Below, in pieces: positions 29,073 through 38,349 of a stretch of DNA of 64,000 nt. A model generated the notes under the pieces. It was given only the letters and a program-made list of their open reading frames with translations, made no database searches and was not told where the DNA came from. Location: positions 3,286,001 through 3,350,000 of the forward strand of contig NZ_JBEWSZ010000001.1 of the NCBI RefSeq assembly GCF_040537815.1, given 5' to 3'. A program made the position numbers and the translations under genes. Numbering within the stretch: position 1 is the first letter of the stretch; every line of letters starts with the position of its first letter. This DNA comes from Mesorhizobium shangrilense (GTDB taxonomy: Bacteria > Pseudomonadota > Alphaproteobacteria > Rhizobiales > Rhizobiaceae).

Positions 29073-29563
29073 GAGCGACCTCCCGTCCCGACTGGGTTTG
29101 CTTGTCCCGCCAGATGGTTGGCCGCGCGGCGGATCGCCCTCAGGATGCGCATATGCGTGCCGCAGCGGCACAGATGCGGCTCCAGTTCCTCGCGGATCTG
29201 TCGATCGGAGACCTGCGGATTGCGCTGAAGCAGTGCCTGCGCACGCATCATCATGCCCGGAATGCAGTAGCCGCACTGGGCCGCTTGCTCGTCGATGAAG
29301 GCCTGCTGCAGCGCGCTGGGCTTTTCCCTGGTGCCGAGCCCCTCGAGCGTCGTCACAGCACGCCCCTCGACCAGCTCGACCGGCGTGATGCAGGAGAATA
29401 TTGCCTCACCCTCAACGATGACGGTGCAGGCACCGCATTGGCCGAGGCCGCAACCGAACTTGGCGGCATTGAGTTTCAGCTCATTGCGTAACACGTAGAG
29501 GAGCGGCGTGTCTGGGGCTGCCTCGACGGTGTGAGGTGTTCCGTTGATTGTCACGGTGGCCAT
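29069..29563 (-). CDS. [2Fe-2S] subunit of the molybdenum hydroxylase
   Basis: 164 aa. The plant-ferredoxin-type cluster is GCGLGQCGACTVIV plus CIT further on, and the second cluster is QCGYCIPGMMM with HLCRCGTHMR. This is the normal two-cluster layout of IorA/CoxS/NicA subunits. The second of two adjacent ATGs (29563) lies 5 bp from an AGGAGG ribosome site and is preferred. It transfers electrons from the Mo centre toward the cytochrome c. Confidence 0.92.
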   Translation of the reverse strand: MATVTINGTPHTVEAAPDTPLLYVLRNELKLNAAKFGCGLGQCGACTVIVEGEAIFSCITPVELVEGRAVTTLEGLGTREKPSALQQAFIDEQAAQCGYCIPGMMMRAQALLQRNPQVSDRQIREELEPHLCRCGTHMRILRAIRRAANHLAGQANPVGTGGRS

Positions 29564-29573
29564 CATGTCCTCC

Positions 29574-30893
29574 TCATTTCAACCGGCTGGCCGCCTGTGC
29601 GGCACGGGCCTTTCGCAAGGTGGCCTCCAGCGACGGCCACTCGGAGCGCCCGGCGAGGTCGCGGCGCAGATAGCGCGCCAAACTCATGATCTGCCCGTCG
29701 GTCATGACAGCGCCAAAGCCCGGCATGACGGGAGCCGTGCTGCTGTTCGTGGCCGGAACGCCGTTGAGGATCAACGTCACCAGATTTTCCGGACCTTCTC
29801 CCGATACCACCGTCGACACGCGGAGCGGAACGGCTCCCAGCGGGAGTGTCCGGCCGGAATCATGACAGGAGGCGCAAGCATTGGCGTAGAGCCGCGCCCC
29901 GGAATCGGATTGCGCTGGCGGCGTTGCAACCTGAAGGCCGCCTGATTGCGGCATCGACGGCGTGGCGACGGCCGCCGGCTCGGACAGCGATGCGGCAGCG
30001 GCCGGTCCAAGCGAAGCGAGATAGGTCGCCATCGCGGCCAGTTCCTGGCGCGGCACCTGGGAGAGATTCTCCGCCACGGCAGCCATCGGCCCTCTGGCCA
30101 CCCCGTGATCTGGATGGAAGCCCTCTGCGAGGTAAGTTTCCAGCGCATCCGCGGTCCAGGGTATCGGCGCTTTCGAAGTCTTGCCGAGCGCATAGGCGCG
30201 CCAACCTTCGACCTCGCCGCCCTCGAACGCGTGCGCTTTCTTTTCCGCCCCCATCAGGTTGCGCGGCGTATGGCAGCCGCCGCAATGACCGAGCCCCTCG
30301 ACGAGGTATCGCCCGCGGTGCCACCGCTCGTCCTTCGCGGAGTCGGGCTGTAGTTGCCTCTGGTCAAGGAACAGCAGCTTCCAGCCGGCGAGAACGAGCC
30401 TGATACTTATGGGGAAAGGAAGCTGGTTGGCGGGCGTCTTGGCGCTCACCGGCTCCCGCGTCATGAAGTAGGCGTAAAGCGCCTTGATGTCTTCGCTGTT
30501 CGTCAGCGTGAAGTGGTCGTATGGGAAGGCCGGGTAGAGATGGCGGCCTTGCCGATCGACGCCTTCCCGCATCGCCCGCGCGAACGCTTCCCCCGACCAT
30601 GAGCCGATCCCGGTTTCCCGATCCGGCGTGATGTTAGTGGAGTAGATGATGCCGAAGGGAGTGGGCATCGCCAGGCCGCCGGCAAAGACGCGGCCGGCTG
30701 GAGCCGTATGGCAGCTTCGGCAATCGCCAATGAGAGCCAGTGCCTTTCCCCTGGCCACGATCTCTGGATCGAAGCTGGCTGGCGAGGGTGTTGCGATTGG
30801 AGCGATCTCGGAGCGCCATGCATAGGCAAGCGCGGCTCCGCCAGCGAGCACGGCGAAAGCAGCGCCGATGCCGAGGATGATTTTGAGACGCAT
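29574..30893 (-). CDS. Triheme cytochrome c, electron acceptor of the hydroxylase
   Basis: 439 aa with an N-terminal signal/anchor (MRLKIILGIGAAFAVLAGGAALAY). Three heme-binding motifs are present: CRSCH (~residue 58), CGGCH (~200) and CASCH (~345), each in a cytochrome c domain with a downstream Met. This is the usual three-domain subunit of periplasmic dehydrogenases of the IorAB/aldehyde and gluconate-dehydrogenase type. The start at 30893 follows a GGGAG ribosome site. It is the first gene of the three-gene operon and delivers electrons to the respiratory chain. Confidence 0.9.
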   Translation of the reverse strand: MRLKIILGIGAAFAVLAGGAALAYAWRSEIAPIATPSPASFDPEIVARGKALALIGDCRSCHTAPAGRVFAGGLAMPTPFGIIYSTNITPDRETGIGSWSGEAFARAMREGVDRQGRHLYPAFPYDHFTLTNSEDIKALYAYFMTREPVSAKTPANQLPFPISIRLVLAGWKLLFLDQRQLQPDSAKDERWHRGRYLVEGLGHCGGCHTPRNLMGAEKKAHAFEGGEVEGWRAYALGKTSKAPIPWTADALETYLAEGFHPDHGVARGPMAAVAENLSQVPRQELAAMATYLASLGPAAAASLSEPAAVATPSMPQSGGLQVATPPAQSDSGARLYANACASCHDSGRTLPLGAVPLRVSTVVSGEGPENLVTLILNGVPATNSSTAPVMPGFGAVMTDGQIMSLARYLRRDLAGRSEWPSLEATLRKARAAQAASRLK

Positions 30894-30936
30894 GATCCGC
30901 TGCTCCCTTCGCAACGCAATTGTGCCGGCGAGAACG

Positions 30937-32139
30937 TCAGGACCCGCGTGTGGGGCGCGGGCCGCGGTTGATATTCGCAAGCTGCAACGCCGTCGCGACG
31001 AGGGCGAAGATCAGACCGAGCCCGACCACGCCGGTCCAGCCGCCGAGTTGCCAGGCCGTCGTGCCCCCTGCGGAGCCAAGCGCACCACCAAGGAACATCG
31101 CGCCCATCAGGACGGTGTTGAGCCTGGCTCGAGCTTCAGGTCGCAATGCGAAGACGATGTGCTGGTTCGAGACCAGGGCCGACTGCACGGCGAAGTCCAG
31201 CAGCACGACACCGACAATCAAGCCTGCAAGCGAGGTCCACACGCCGAAGACGACCCAGGACAGCAATGTCACGATGGCTCCCATCGCGACGATTGGCGCG
31301 GGGCCGCGCGCATCGGCGAAGCGGCCGGCCAGCGGCGCGGCGAGGATGCCGACGGCCCCGAGGACGCCGAAAAGCCCAGCGACATCCGCGCCAAGGTGGA
31401 AAGGCGGCGCTTGAAGCCGCAACGCGAGCACTGTCCAGAACACGATGAAGGCCGCGAAGACAAACGCCTGGGTGATGGCCGCGAGCCGCAAGGCTGGAAA
31501 TTCCCGCCAAAGACCGAGGATCGAGCGCAGCAACTTCCCATAGCTGAGGTTAGAGTCAGGAGGCGTGGCCGGCAGGATCAGCCACATCAGCCCGCCCGCG
31601 GCAAGCGCCATCGGCGCACCCAGCCAGAACATCTCTCGCCAACCCGCATGGGTTGCCACGAAACCTGCAAGTGTCCGGCTCAAAAGGATGCCTGTCAGAA
31701 TGCCCGCCAGGACCGTGCCGACGACAGCCCCTCTGCGCTCCGGCGGCGATAGATGCGCGGCCAATGGAACGATCTGCTGAGCGACCGTGGCCGAGAGCCC
31801 CACCACGAGAGAGGCGAGGACGACGAGCAAAGCGTTCGGAGCCATTGCGGCCAGCACGAGCGCTATGGCGAGAAAGCCGAACTGCAGAACGATCAGTCGC
31901 CGCCGTTCAACGATATCGCCAAGCGGGACGAGCAGAAAAAGTCCGCAGGCATAGCCGAGCTGGGTTGCGGTCGGAACCAGTTCAGTCAGCCGGCCGGGCA
32001 GTGCCTCTTCGATCAGGCCGAGCATCGGTTGATTGTAGTAGATGTTCGCGACGGCGATGCCCGCGGCGGTCGCCATGGCATAGATCGCCGACCCTCGCAG
32101 CACGGACGGAAGTGCGACGGCGATGGCTTCCTGTCTCAT
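30937..32139 (-). CDS. MFS transporter
   Basis: 400 aa with about 12 hydrophobic segments. The loop 2-3 motif is [18 protein letters not shown], and the C-terminal half repeats it as [12 protein letters not shown]. The opening [16 protein letters not shown] is typical of a family of MFS permeases for drugs or aromatic compounds. The ATG at 32139 is preceded by GGAGAG. It lies 43 bp upstream of the cytochrome gene on the same strand, so it may import the hydroxylase substrate. Confidence 0.88.
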   Translation of the reverse strand: MRQEAIAVALPSVLRGSAIYAMATAAGIAVANIYYNQPMLGLIEEALPGRLTELVPTATQLGYACGLFLLVPLGDIVERRRLIVLQFGFLAIALVLAAMAPNALLVVLASLVVGLSATVAQQIVPLAAHLSPPERRGAVVGTVLAGILTGILLSRTLAGFVATHAGWREMFWLGAPMALAAGGLMWLILPATPPDSNLSYGKLLRSILGLWREFPALRLAAITQAFVFAAFIVFWTVLALRLQAPPFHLGADVAGLFGVLGAVGILAAPLAGRFADARGPAPIVAMGAIVTLLSWVVFGVWTSLAGLIVGVVLLDFAVQSALVSNQHIVFALRPEARARLNTVLMGAMFLGGALGSAGGTTAWQLGGWTGVVGLGLIFALVATALQLANINRGPRPTRGS

Positions 32140-32383
32140 TTGTCGGTCTCTCCTGAAGCAGATCGGCGTTCAGCCGTGGGTGAAATTCGCTAAGGGTTCT
32201 TCTGCTACCGCCGCCGTTGGAAGCGTCCGAAGATAGGTCATCGTCGCCGGCCTGGATTGCAGATTTGTCTCGTCGATTGACTGAAATCGCGATGGCGATG
32301 GCTTGATCGTGGGATCGCCTGCCGCGGCCGGCGTCCGATGGAGCGCGGCGGTCCTTGATGTGATTGGGAAGGCACAGGGCGTT

Positions 32384-33577
32384 CTAACCGATCGCCGTCT
32401 TTGATGACTGGTGGAAGAGCAGATAGTTCCCCGTCTCGACGCCTTGTTTTTCAAGGTATTTGCCATACAGCACCTGGGGCGCCTCCCATCGCGCGAGCGC
32501 CGCATCGACGTCGTCCGGCGACGCGGCGAGTTGATCGGCAAGCGCAATGGCGTTGGCGGCGGCTTTCAACGTGCTGGCGGCCGTATGTGGACGCGGGATC
32601 GAGGCAGCGTCGCCGAGGATGACTGCGCGTCCCCACACCATCTGATCCGAGGCGAGATCACGGATTGCCTGAGCGAAGGGCTGTGGCGTCGCCCGCACGA
32701 CAGCGCGGAACCCGGGCGGGAGAAAAGACTGCGCCTCTCGGTGAATGTGGTCGACCCAGCGATCCGCGAGAAAACCCTCGGGAATTGCATAGCCACGGGA
32801 TTTTCCGTCGCGGTCGGTCATCACCTCGGCCAGCATCTTGTCGTCGACGACGCGGTACCAGACCCAATTGAAGATCCGGTGGCCGGGACGGACGTCGTTG
32901 TCGCCGCCCGGCACGAGATAGCCGAGAATGTGAGAGCCCCTGTTGTTGGCAAAACCGAAATCGCCGTGCAGGGTGTCGCGAGAGACCGGCGGCATATTGT
33001 CCTCGGCCAGCAAGCCACGCCAGGCGACGTAGCCGGCGTAGCAAGGCCGCATGTCCGGCCAATATTGACCTCGCACGGTAGAATTGCCGCCGTCCGCGCC
33101 GATCAGCAGATCACCGGTTTCCCGGCTGCCGTCGTCAAAAATCGCCGTCACGTTCCCTGCGGCTTCATCCTGTTCGACGCGCAGCAGGGTTTTCGCCCGA
33201 TGATAGTGCTGTTCGCCGAAGGCGGCTTTCAGGGTTGTATAGATCAGCGACCAGGAGGTCTGCGTTTGCAGCGCGACATGCTTCGACTCGATCGAGCCGT
33301 CAGGTCGAAAGACGGTCCGGTATCGCGACTGGACACCGAGGACGGACGTGTCAAGCGTGGCATGAGAGCGGCGGAACACCTCCACAACGTCCGGCTGGAG
33401 CACGATGCCGCCACCCCGGCTGTCGAGGTCGCCCGCCGAGCGCTCGAAAACATCGACGTTCCAACCAATGCTGCGCAGCATGTTGCCGGCGAAGAGACCG
33501 CCGAGCGAGCCACCAATGACGATGGCGCGACGCGTCCTGGTGGCGGAATTTGTAGTCCGTGAGAGGGCGTCCCACAT
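32384..33577 (-). CDS. FAD-dependent monooxygenase, 2,6-dihydroxypyridine 3-monooxygenase-like
   Basis: 397 aa group A flavoprotein hydroxylase. AIVIGGSLGGLFAGNMLRSIG is the FAD GxGxxG-type loop, DLLIGADGGNSTVR is the DG motif, and VILGDAASIPRPHTAAS is the GD motif for FAD ribityl binding. CYAGYVAWRGLL and the PRPH in the GD motif match 2,6-dihydroxypyridine hydroxylase and its relatives. It inserts one oxygen into an activated ring using NAD(P)H. Nearby Mo-hydroxylase and MFS genes suggest one N-heterocycle or aromatic pathway. The substrate is inferred. Confidence 0.83.
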   Translation of the reverse strand: MWDALSRTTNSATRTRRAIVIGGSLGGLFAGNMLRSIGWNVDVFERSAGDLDSRGGGIVLQPDVVEVFRRSHATLDTSVLGVQSRYRTVFRPDGSIESKHVALQTQTSWSLIYTTLKAAFGEQHYHRAKTLLRVEQDEAAGNVTAIFDDGSRETGDLLIGADGGNSTVRGQYWPDMRPCYAGYVAWRGLLAEDNMPPVSRDTLHGDFGFANNRGSHILGYLVPGGDNDVRPGHRIFNWVWYRVVDDKMLAEVMTDRDGKSRGYAIPEGFLADRWVDHIHREAQSFLPPGFRAVVRATPQPFAQAIRDLASDQMVWGRAVILGDAASIPRPHTAASTLKAAANAIALADQLAASPDDVDAALARWEAPQVLYGKYLEKQGVETGNYLLFHQSSKTAIG

Positions 33578-33720
33578 GTGTCATCTCCTTGCTTGACGAC
33601 ATCAATATGGACGCCCGAGAACGAGGCGATAATCCGACGATGTTCGCGCTCTTCTTTGCGCTGGACGCAAAGATCGACATGATCGAGGGAGGTGCAAAAG
33701 GCGATGAGCCGCCAGGTCGC

Positions 33721-34647
33721 TCAGCGACCGCCTGCCGTATCCCAGTAAGGCGGTGATCCGAAGTGTTCTGCCAGAAAGTCCAGGAAGCAGCTCACCTTGC
33801 GCGATCCGCGCCGGCTGGAGAGGTAGAGCGCCCAAATGGCGCCTTCCTCCGCGCCGGGGCTGACGGACCATTCTTCCAGGACCGGCACCAGCCGACCGTC
33901 GGAAAGGTCGGGGCCGACCAGCCACGTCGGCATCAAGATCAGCCCCGCACCACCGATCGCCGCTTCCCGCAAAAGCTCCGAACCGCTGGCGCGCAGATTT
34001 CCCGAAACGGAGACCCGCTCGCGGGCGCCATCCTTGACCAGAGTCCAAGTGGTTTCGCCCGTGAGATAGTCGAACAGCAGACAATTGTGGCGTGGAAGAT
34101 CACGCGGAGATACCGGCGCGCCATGTTCCGCAATGTAGTCCGGACTGGCACATATCAGTCGCCTATGCGGCGCCAGCTTGCGAGCAATCAAGCTGGAGGA
34201 AGCCAATGCACCCAGGCGAATGGCGATATCGATCCGCTCCTCGACCAGATTCACAACCGTATCCGAAAGCGAGATGTCGAGCCTCATCCCTGGGAAACGT
34301 CTGAGAAAGAGCGGAAGAGCCGGTCCAACATGCAGCCGGCCGAAGGCAACCGGCAGGGATATACGCAACACCCCGCTGGGCGGCCCGCCCTGCTCGCTGA
34401 CGCTGCGATCGGCGTTCTCCATATCGTCGAGAATGCGGCGGGCATCCTCGAGATAGCGCGCCCCGGCATCCGTAAGCGTTACGCTGCGTGTCGATCGGTT
34501 CACAAGCAAAGCGCCGAGGGCTTCTTCAAGCAAACTGATTTGCCTCGTCAACGAAGAAGGTGCGAGGCCCATACGGCGAGCGGCGGGCGCAAAGCCGCCA
34601 TGGTCGGCTACAGCTACGAACGCGCTCAGCGCGGCAAACTTGTCCAT
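33721..34647 (-). CDS. LysR family transcriptional regulator
   Basis: 308 aa from the ATG at 34647 (MDKFAALSAFVAVADHGGFA). The HTH is AARRMGLAPSSLTRQISLLE, and the effector domain is of the CrgA-like type with VEERIDIAIRLGAL. It starts 4 bp after the double-GNAT gene stop and is followed 143 bp later by the monooxygenase gene on the same strand. It may control either. A longer start at 34659 would be TTG without a ribosome site. Confidence 0.88.
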   Translation of the reverse strand: MDKFAALSAFVAVADHGGFAPAARRMGLAPSSLTRQISLLEEALGALLVNRSTRSVTLTDAGARYLEDARRILDDMENADRSVSEQGGPPSGVLRISLPVAFGRLHVGPALPLFLRRFPGMRLDISLSDTVVNLVEERIDIAIRLGALASSSLIARKLAPHRRLICASPDYIAEHGAPVSPRDLPRHNCLLFDYLTGETTWTLVKDGARERVSVSGNLRASGSELLREAAIGGAGLILMPTWLVGPDLSDGRLVPVLEEWSVSPGAEEGAIWALYLSSRRGSRKVSCFLDFLAEHFGSPPYWDTAGGR

Positions 34648-34651
34648 CGAA

Positions 34652-35554
34652 CTACCCAAGAGTTTGACTGGTTAGTGCATAGATCATCGGTGTAGCTGCA
34701 CCGCTGATGACAAAATCGGGGAGGCGTTTGCCCATCGACATGGTCAGTACCGTGTCGAAGACCGGCATTCCGCTGTGCGACAGAAAGGCGGCGAATTCGC
34801 CATTGTCCATATGGGTGTCGACCCTGAGGAAAGATCCTGAATGGTCGGCCACATGCGGTCGGACGATCGCCACGGCCTCAGCGTCGCTTTCCGCCACGAC
34901 CGGCCCCACGACATGGCCCCGCCCGAACGGCCGACAGAGCGCGAAAGCCTTCAGCGTATCTCCCTTGAAAAGACCATAGCCGGCCGAGTGCGCGAAAAGC
35001 TTTTCGATGAGCGCCGCCCGCCTGACGCCAAATGCCGCCGCGTCGAGCGCGATCACCGAGGGAATATCTCTAGCGTCCAGGCCTCGGATATCGCCCCGCG
35101 TCTCCGTCGATCCGCCCATCGACTGCGCGCGGGCTATGCCCTGGCATTGATAGACCGTCTTTTCGGGCACGAAATCCAGCGAAAGATAGAGCCGCCTTGC
35201 CGCCCGGGTTGCATTGAGGCGTAGATCGCGCCCGCCAACCTTATCGAATATCCGCTTCATCAGCCATTGCGCCGCCCCCAGCGTCTGCAGGCGCGGCGAG
35301 GTGATGACCATCCCCACGGTCGCGAAATCGGCGCCATGCGCGAACCACATTGCCGAACCGAGAACCCGTCCGATCTCATCGAGCACCACGAAACCTTGTC
35401 CCACGTCGCGCAGGAATTGCCAGTCTTCGGCCCGATGCGGCCATCCCACGGACAGGGAGAGCGCGTGCAGCCGGTCCAGTTCGACGCCTTCAAGGTCGCC
35501 GACCCGCATCGAGAAGGCATCGATTTTCAAGCTTTCGGATGGCTTCAATTCCAT
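34652..35554 (-). CDS. Double-domain GNAT acetyltransferase
   Basis: 300 aa from the ATG at 35554. The N-terminal GNAT domain includes ATVGMVITSPRLQTLGAAQWLM (the acetyl-CoA pyrophosphate loop, degenerate here). The C-terminal domain resembles Acetyltransf_18, ending IYALTSQTLG. A paralogue with the same order and C-terminal ending lies at 44638-45477. It is divergent from the M20 hydrolase gene. It presumably acetylates a small amine, perhaps an intermediate of the adjacent pathway, but the substrate is unknown. Confidence 0.8.
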   Translation of the reverse strand: MELKPSESLKIDAFSMRVGDLEGVELDRLHALSLSVGWPHRAEDWQFLRDVGQGFVVLDEIGRVLGSAMWFAHGADFATVGMVITSPRLQTLGAAQWLMKRIFDKVGGRDLRLNATRAARRLYLSLDFVPEKTVYQCQGIARAQSMGGSTETRGDIRGLDARDIPSVIALDAAAFGVRRAALIEKLFAHSAGYGLFKGDTLKAFALCRPFGRGHVVGPVVAESDAEAVAIVRPHVADHSGSFLRVDTHMDNGEFAAFLSHSGMPVFDTVLTMSMGKRLPDFVISGAATPMIYALTSQTLG

Positions 35555-35762
35555 GCCTCTGAAAGATGCCGCGATAGAGGGAGACCCTGCCAACGCTAAA
35601 CAACCAGACCAATATGATCTGTTCGAAAGCCGCGCACCAACGCAAGATTCAACTGAAACATTTCCGCTTTCGGCATGCAATCGCGAAAGAACGCAGACAT
35701 GCTTGAGGGTACCTGCCCGGCGAGCCCGGAATGCAAAATCCCAAAATGCCTTGAGGGCTGGA

Positions 35763-36887
35763 ATGGACGTCTTCGACATCCTCGACCGTCTCGTCGCCTT
35801 TCCATCGGTGGCCGGCAAACCGAACGGCGACATCGCCGGCTGGATTGAGGCCTACCTCGCGGAACACGGGGCGCAGGTCACTGTGATCCTAGGGCCGGAA
35901 GGCGACCGTTCCAATCTTTTCGCGACGATCGGCCCCACTGATATCCCCGGCTACATCCTGTCCGGCCACATGGACGTCGTCCCCGCCGGCGAACCGCAGT
36001 GGAACTCGTCCCCTTTTACGATGCGCCGCGAAGGCGAATACCTCTATGGTCGCGGCACCACCGACATGAAGGGGTTTCTTGCCGCTGCGCTGGCGGCTGT
36101 GCCCATGCTGGCTGGACTGCGCCTCGCCAGACCGATCCATCTCGCCTTCTCCTACGACGAGGAAGTGGGATGCCGCGGCGTGCCACACCTGATCGCCCGG
36201 CTTCCCGATCTTTGCGCAAAACCGCTCGGCGTCATCGTCGGCGAGCCTAGCGGCATGCGCGCCGTGCGCGGCCACAAGGGCAAGGCTGCCGCCCGCGTAA
36301 CCATCAAAGGGCGCTCCGGCCATTCTTCTCGGCCCGATCTCGGGCTCAACGCCATCCACGCGATGTCCGAAGCGCTGAGCGCGGCCGTGAGCGAAGCCGA
36401 GCGGCTGACGCACGGTCCATTCAACTCCGCCTTCGAGCCGGCCTATTCCTCGCTGCAAGCCGGCGTTATCGCAGGAGGACAGTCGGTCAACATCATCCCC
36501 GATAGTTGTACGCTGGATCTGGAGGCACGCGCCATACCCGGTGTCGACCCGGCGAGCCTGCTCGCGCCGGTCAGGGCGCAGGTCGAGGCCCTCGCAGCCG
36601 ACGGCTTTCTTGTCGAGTGGACGCCGATGAGCGCCTACCCAGCGCTGTCGCTGCCGCAAGACGCCGCGCTGGCGGCACTGCTGAGCGAACTGACCGGCGA
36701 AGCGCCGCTAGCCGCCGTCAGCTACGGCACCGAAGCCGGGCTCTACCAGGCCGCCGGCCTCGAAGCGATCATCTGCGGCCCAGGCGACATCGGTCGTGCC
36801 CACAAGCCGAACGAATATATTCTTGCCAGCGAACTCACTGCTTGCCTGCGGATGATCGAAGCGCTGGGCGCACGTTGCGCGGCTTGA
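35763..36887 (+). CDS. M20 family metallohydrolase, acetylornithine-deacetylase-like
   Basis: 374 aa. Metal ligands are visible in order: LSGHMDVVPAG (His, Asp), YGRGTTDMKGFLAA (bridging Asp), FSYDEEVGCRG (catalytic Glu-Glu), IVGEPSGM (Glu) and a C-terminal GDIGRAHKPNEY (His). Residues ~175-285 form the dimerisation domain. ArgE-like enzymes hydrolyse N-acyl amino acids. The ATG at 35763 follows GAGGG. It leads a plus-strand operon with a D-2-hydroxyacid dehydrogenase 12 bp downstream, suggesting that the first step frees an amino acid from an N-acyl compound. Confidence 0.88.
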   Translation: MDVFDILDRLVAFPSVAGKPNGDIAGWIEAYLAEHGAQVTVILGPEGDRSNLFATIGPTDIPGYILSGHMDVVPAGEPQWNSSPFTMRREGEYLYGRGTTDMKGFLAAALAAVPMLAGLRLARPIHLAFSYDEEVGCRGVPHLIARLPDLCAKPLGVIVGEPSGMRAVRGHKGKAAARVTIKGRSGHSSRPDLGLNAIHAMSEALSAAVSEAERLTHGPFNSAFEPAYSSLQAGVIAGGQSVNIIPDSCTLDLEARAIPGVDPASLLAPVRAQVEALAADGFLVEWTPMSAYPALSLPQDAALAALLSELTGEAPLAAVSYGTEAGLYQAAGLEAIICGPGDIGRAHKPNEYILASELTACLRMIEALGARCAA

Positions 36888-36899
36888 AGGAGAACCGGG

Positions 36900-37823
36900 A
36901 TGTCATTCCTGTTCAATTCCGATGCGCGCCGCGGCGCGGTCTTCGCCGGTGCCTTTGCCAAAGAACTGCCGGACCTCCCCTTCGCCATAGACGCCGCGAC
37001 GGTCGATCCCGACGCGGTGCGCTATCTCATCACCTGGACCGTGCCGGATAACCTCGCCCGCTACAGGAACCTGGAGATCCTGTTTTCCCTCGGCGCGGGC
37101 GTTGACCAATTTCGCTTCGCTGCGGTGCCGGCGAAGGTGAAGATCGTGCGCATGATCGAGGAAGGCATAGTGCGCATGATGCAGGAGTACGTGACGCTGG
37201 CCGTGCTCGCCCTGCACCGCAACCTGCCGGTCTATGTGAGGCAGCAACGGGCCGGTGAATGGCGTGACATCCACCAGCCCCCGGCCGGGTCGCGCCGGAT
37301 CGGCGTGCTCGGCCTTGGGCAGCTTGGCGAGGCCGTTCTCGACCGGCTGAAGCCGTTCGGTTTCCCGCTCGCTGGCTGGAGCCGCTCGCCGCGGCGGATG
37401 GAAGACGTGACCTGTCATCATGGCGAGTTCGGACTGGAGCAGATGCTGGCAACCAGCGACATACTGGTCTGCCTGCTGCCGCTGACCGAGGATACACGCG
37501 GTCTCCTGAATGCCAACCTGTTCGCGAAACTGCCTGAGGGGGCGGCCATCGTCCACACGGGCCGGGGGCCGCAGCTCGACCACGAAGCGCTTGTCGCCGC
37601 GCTCGACAGGGGTCACCTTTCAGCGGCGATGATCGACGTGACCGATCCTGAACCGCTGCCCCCGAGCCATCCGTTCTGGTCGCATCCGAAGATCGTTCTG
37701 ACCCCGCATGTCGCCAGCGTCACCCAGCCGGCAAGCGCGGCACGCGCCGTCATCGACAACATCAAACGCCACCGCGCAGGTCTCGATCCCATCGGGCTCG
37801 TCGACCGATTGCGCGGTTATTGA
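36900..37823 (+). CDS. D-2-hydroxyacid dehydrogenase (GhrA-like)
   Basis: 307 aa. The NAD(P)-binding loop is [18 protein letters not shown] (residues ~131-148). Substrate and catalytic residues are [14 protein letters not shown] (Arg), [15 protein letters not shown] (Glu/Asp) and [11 protein letters not shown] (His), the layout of glyoxylate/hydroxypyruvate reductase A. It reduces or oxidises a short 2-oxo/2-hydroxy acid. It is the second gene of the operon and ends on the start region of the cupin gene. Confidence 0.87.
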   Translation: MSFLFNSDARRGAVFAGAFAKELPDLPFAIDAATVDPDAVRYLITWTVPDNLARYRNLEILFSLGAGVDQFRFAAVPAKVKIVRMIEEGIVRMMQEYVTLAVLALHRNLPVYVRQQRAGEWRDIHQPPAGSRRIGVLGLGQLGEAVLDRLKPFGFPLAGWSRSPRRMEDVTCHHGEFGLEQMLATSDILVCLLPLTEDTRGLLNANLFAKLPEGAAIVHTGRGPQLDHEALVAALDRGHLSAAMIDVTDPEPLPPSHPFWSHPKIVLTPHVASVTQPASAARAVIDNIKRHRAGLDPIGLVDRLRGY

Positions 37824-37846
37824 AATCCAACCCGAAAGGCCATTCC

Positions 37847-38200
37847 TTGTCCCTGCTCAAGACCGTCGATACCAACCCAGACTTCACCCCGCGCGAATCC
37901 AAGGCGCTGCCCGAACGGCTGATTGCCGGCGACCCCGCCTTCAAGACCTGGGCGCAGGATGCCGCCAAGGGCGACCTTGTCCATACCGGCGTCTGGGAGG
38001 CGACGCCGGGGGAGACGCGCTCGATCAAGGGCGACATTTTCGAGTTCTGCCACATCCTCTCCGGCGTGATCGAAATCACGCCCGACGCCGGCGAGACGGT
38101 GACTTACCGCGCTGGCGACAGCTTCGTCATGAAGCCCGGCTTCATCGGCGTCTGGAAGACCATCCAAACGGTGCGCAAGATCTACGTGACGGTCGGATAA
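37847..38200 (+). CDS. Cupin domain protein (DUF861/Cupin_3)
   Basis: About 117 aa. A single cupin barrel contains TRSIKGDIFEFCHILSGVIEITPD, VTYRAGDSFVMKPGFIGVWKTI and RKIYV, the Cupin_3 pattern often found beside amino-acid catabolic oxidoreductases. The TTG at 37847 has GAAAGG 7-8 bp before it; the TTG at 37820 (overlapping the previous stop) is the alternative. It is probably a small accessory enzyme or binding protein; no reaction is assigned. Confidence 0.78.
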   Translation: MSLLKTVDTNPDFTPRESKALPERLIAGDPAFKTWAQDAAKGDLVHTGVWEATPGETRSIKGDIFEFCHILSGVIEITPDAGETVTYRAGDSFVMKPGFIGVWKTIQTVRKIYVTVG

Positions 38201-38349
38201 CGGAACCCGCGTGAGGTGCCTGCATGCGCGGAAGATTTTGCCGTCTCGCATGCCTGGCACGCAACATTCGGCGGCGGCGGATCGCGGAACAGCGCATGCT
38301 GCGTGCCGGCAAGCGCTAGGCTCCAGCCGATGCCGCAGAGTGGTTGTCG

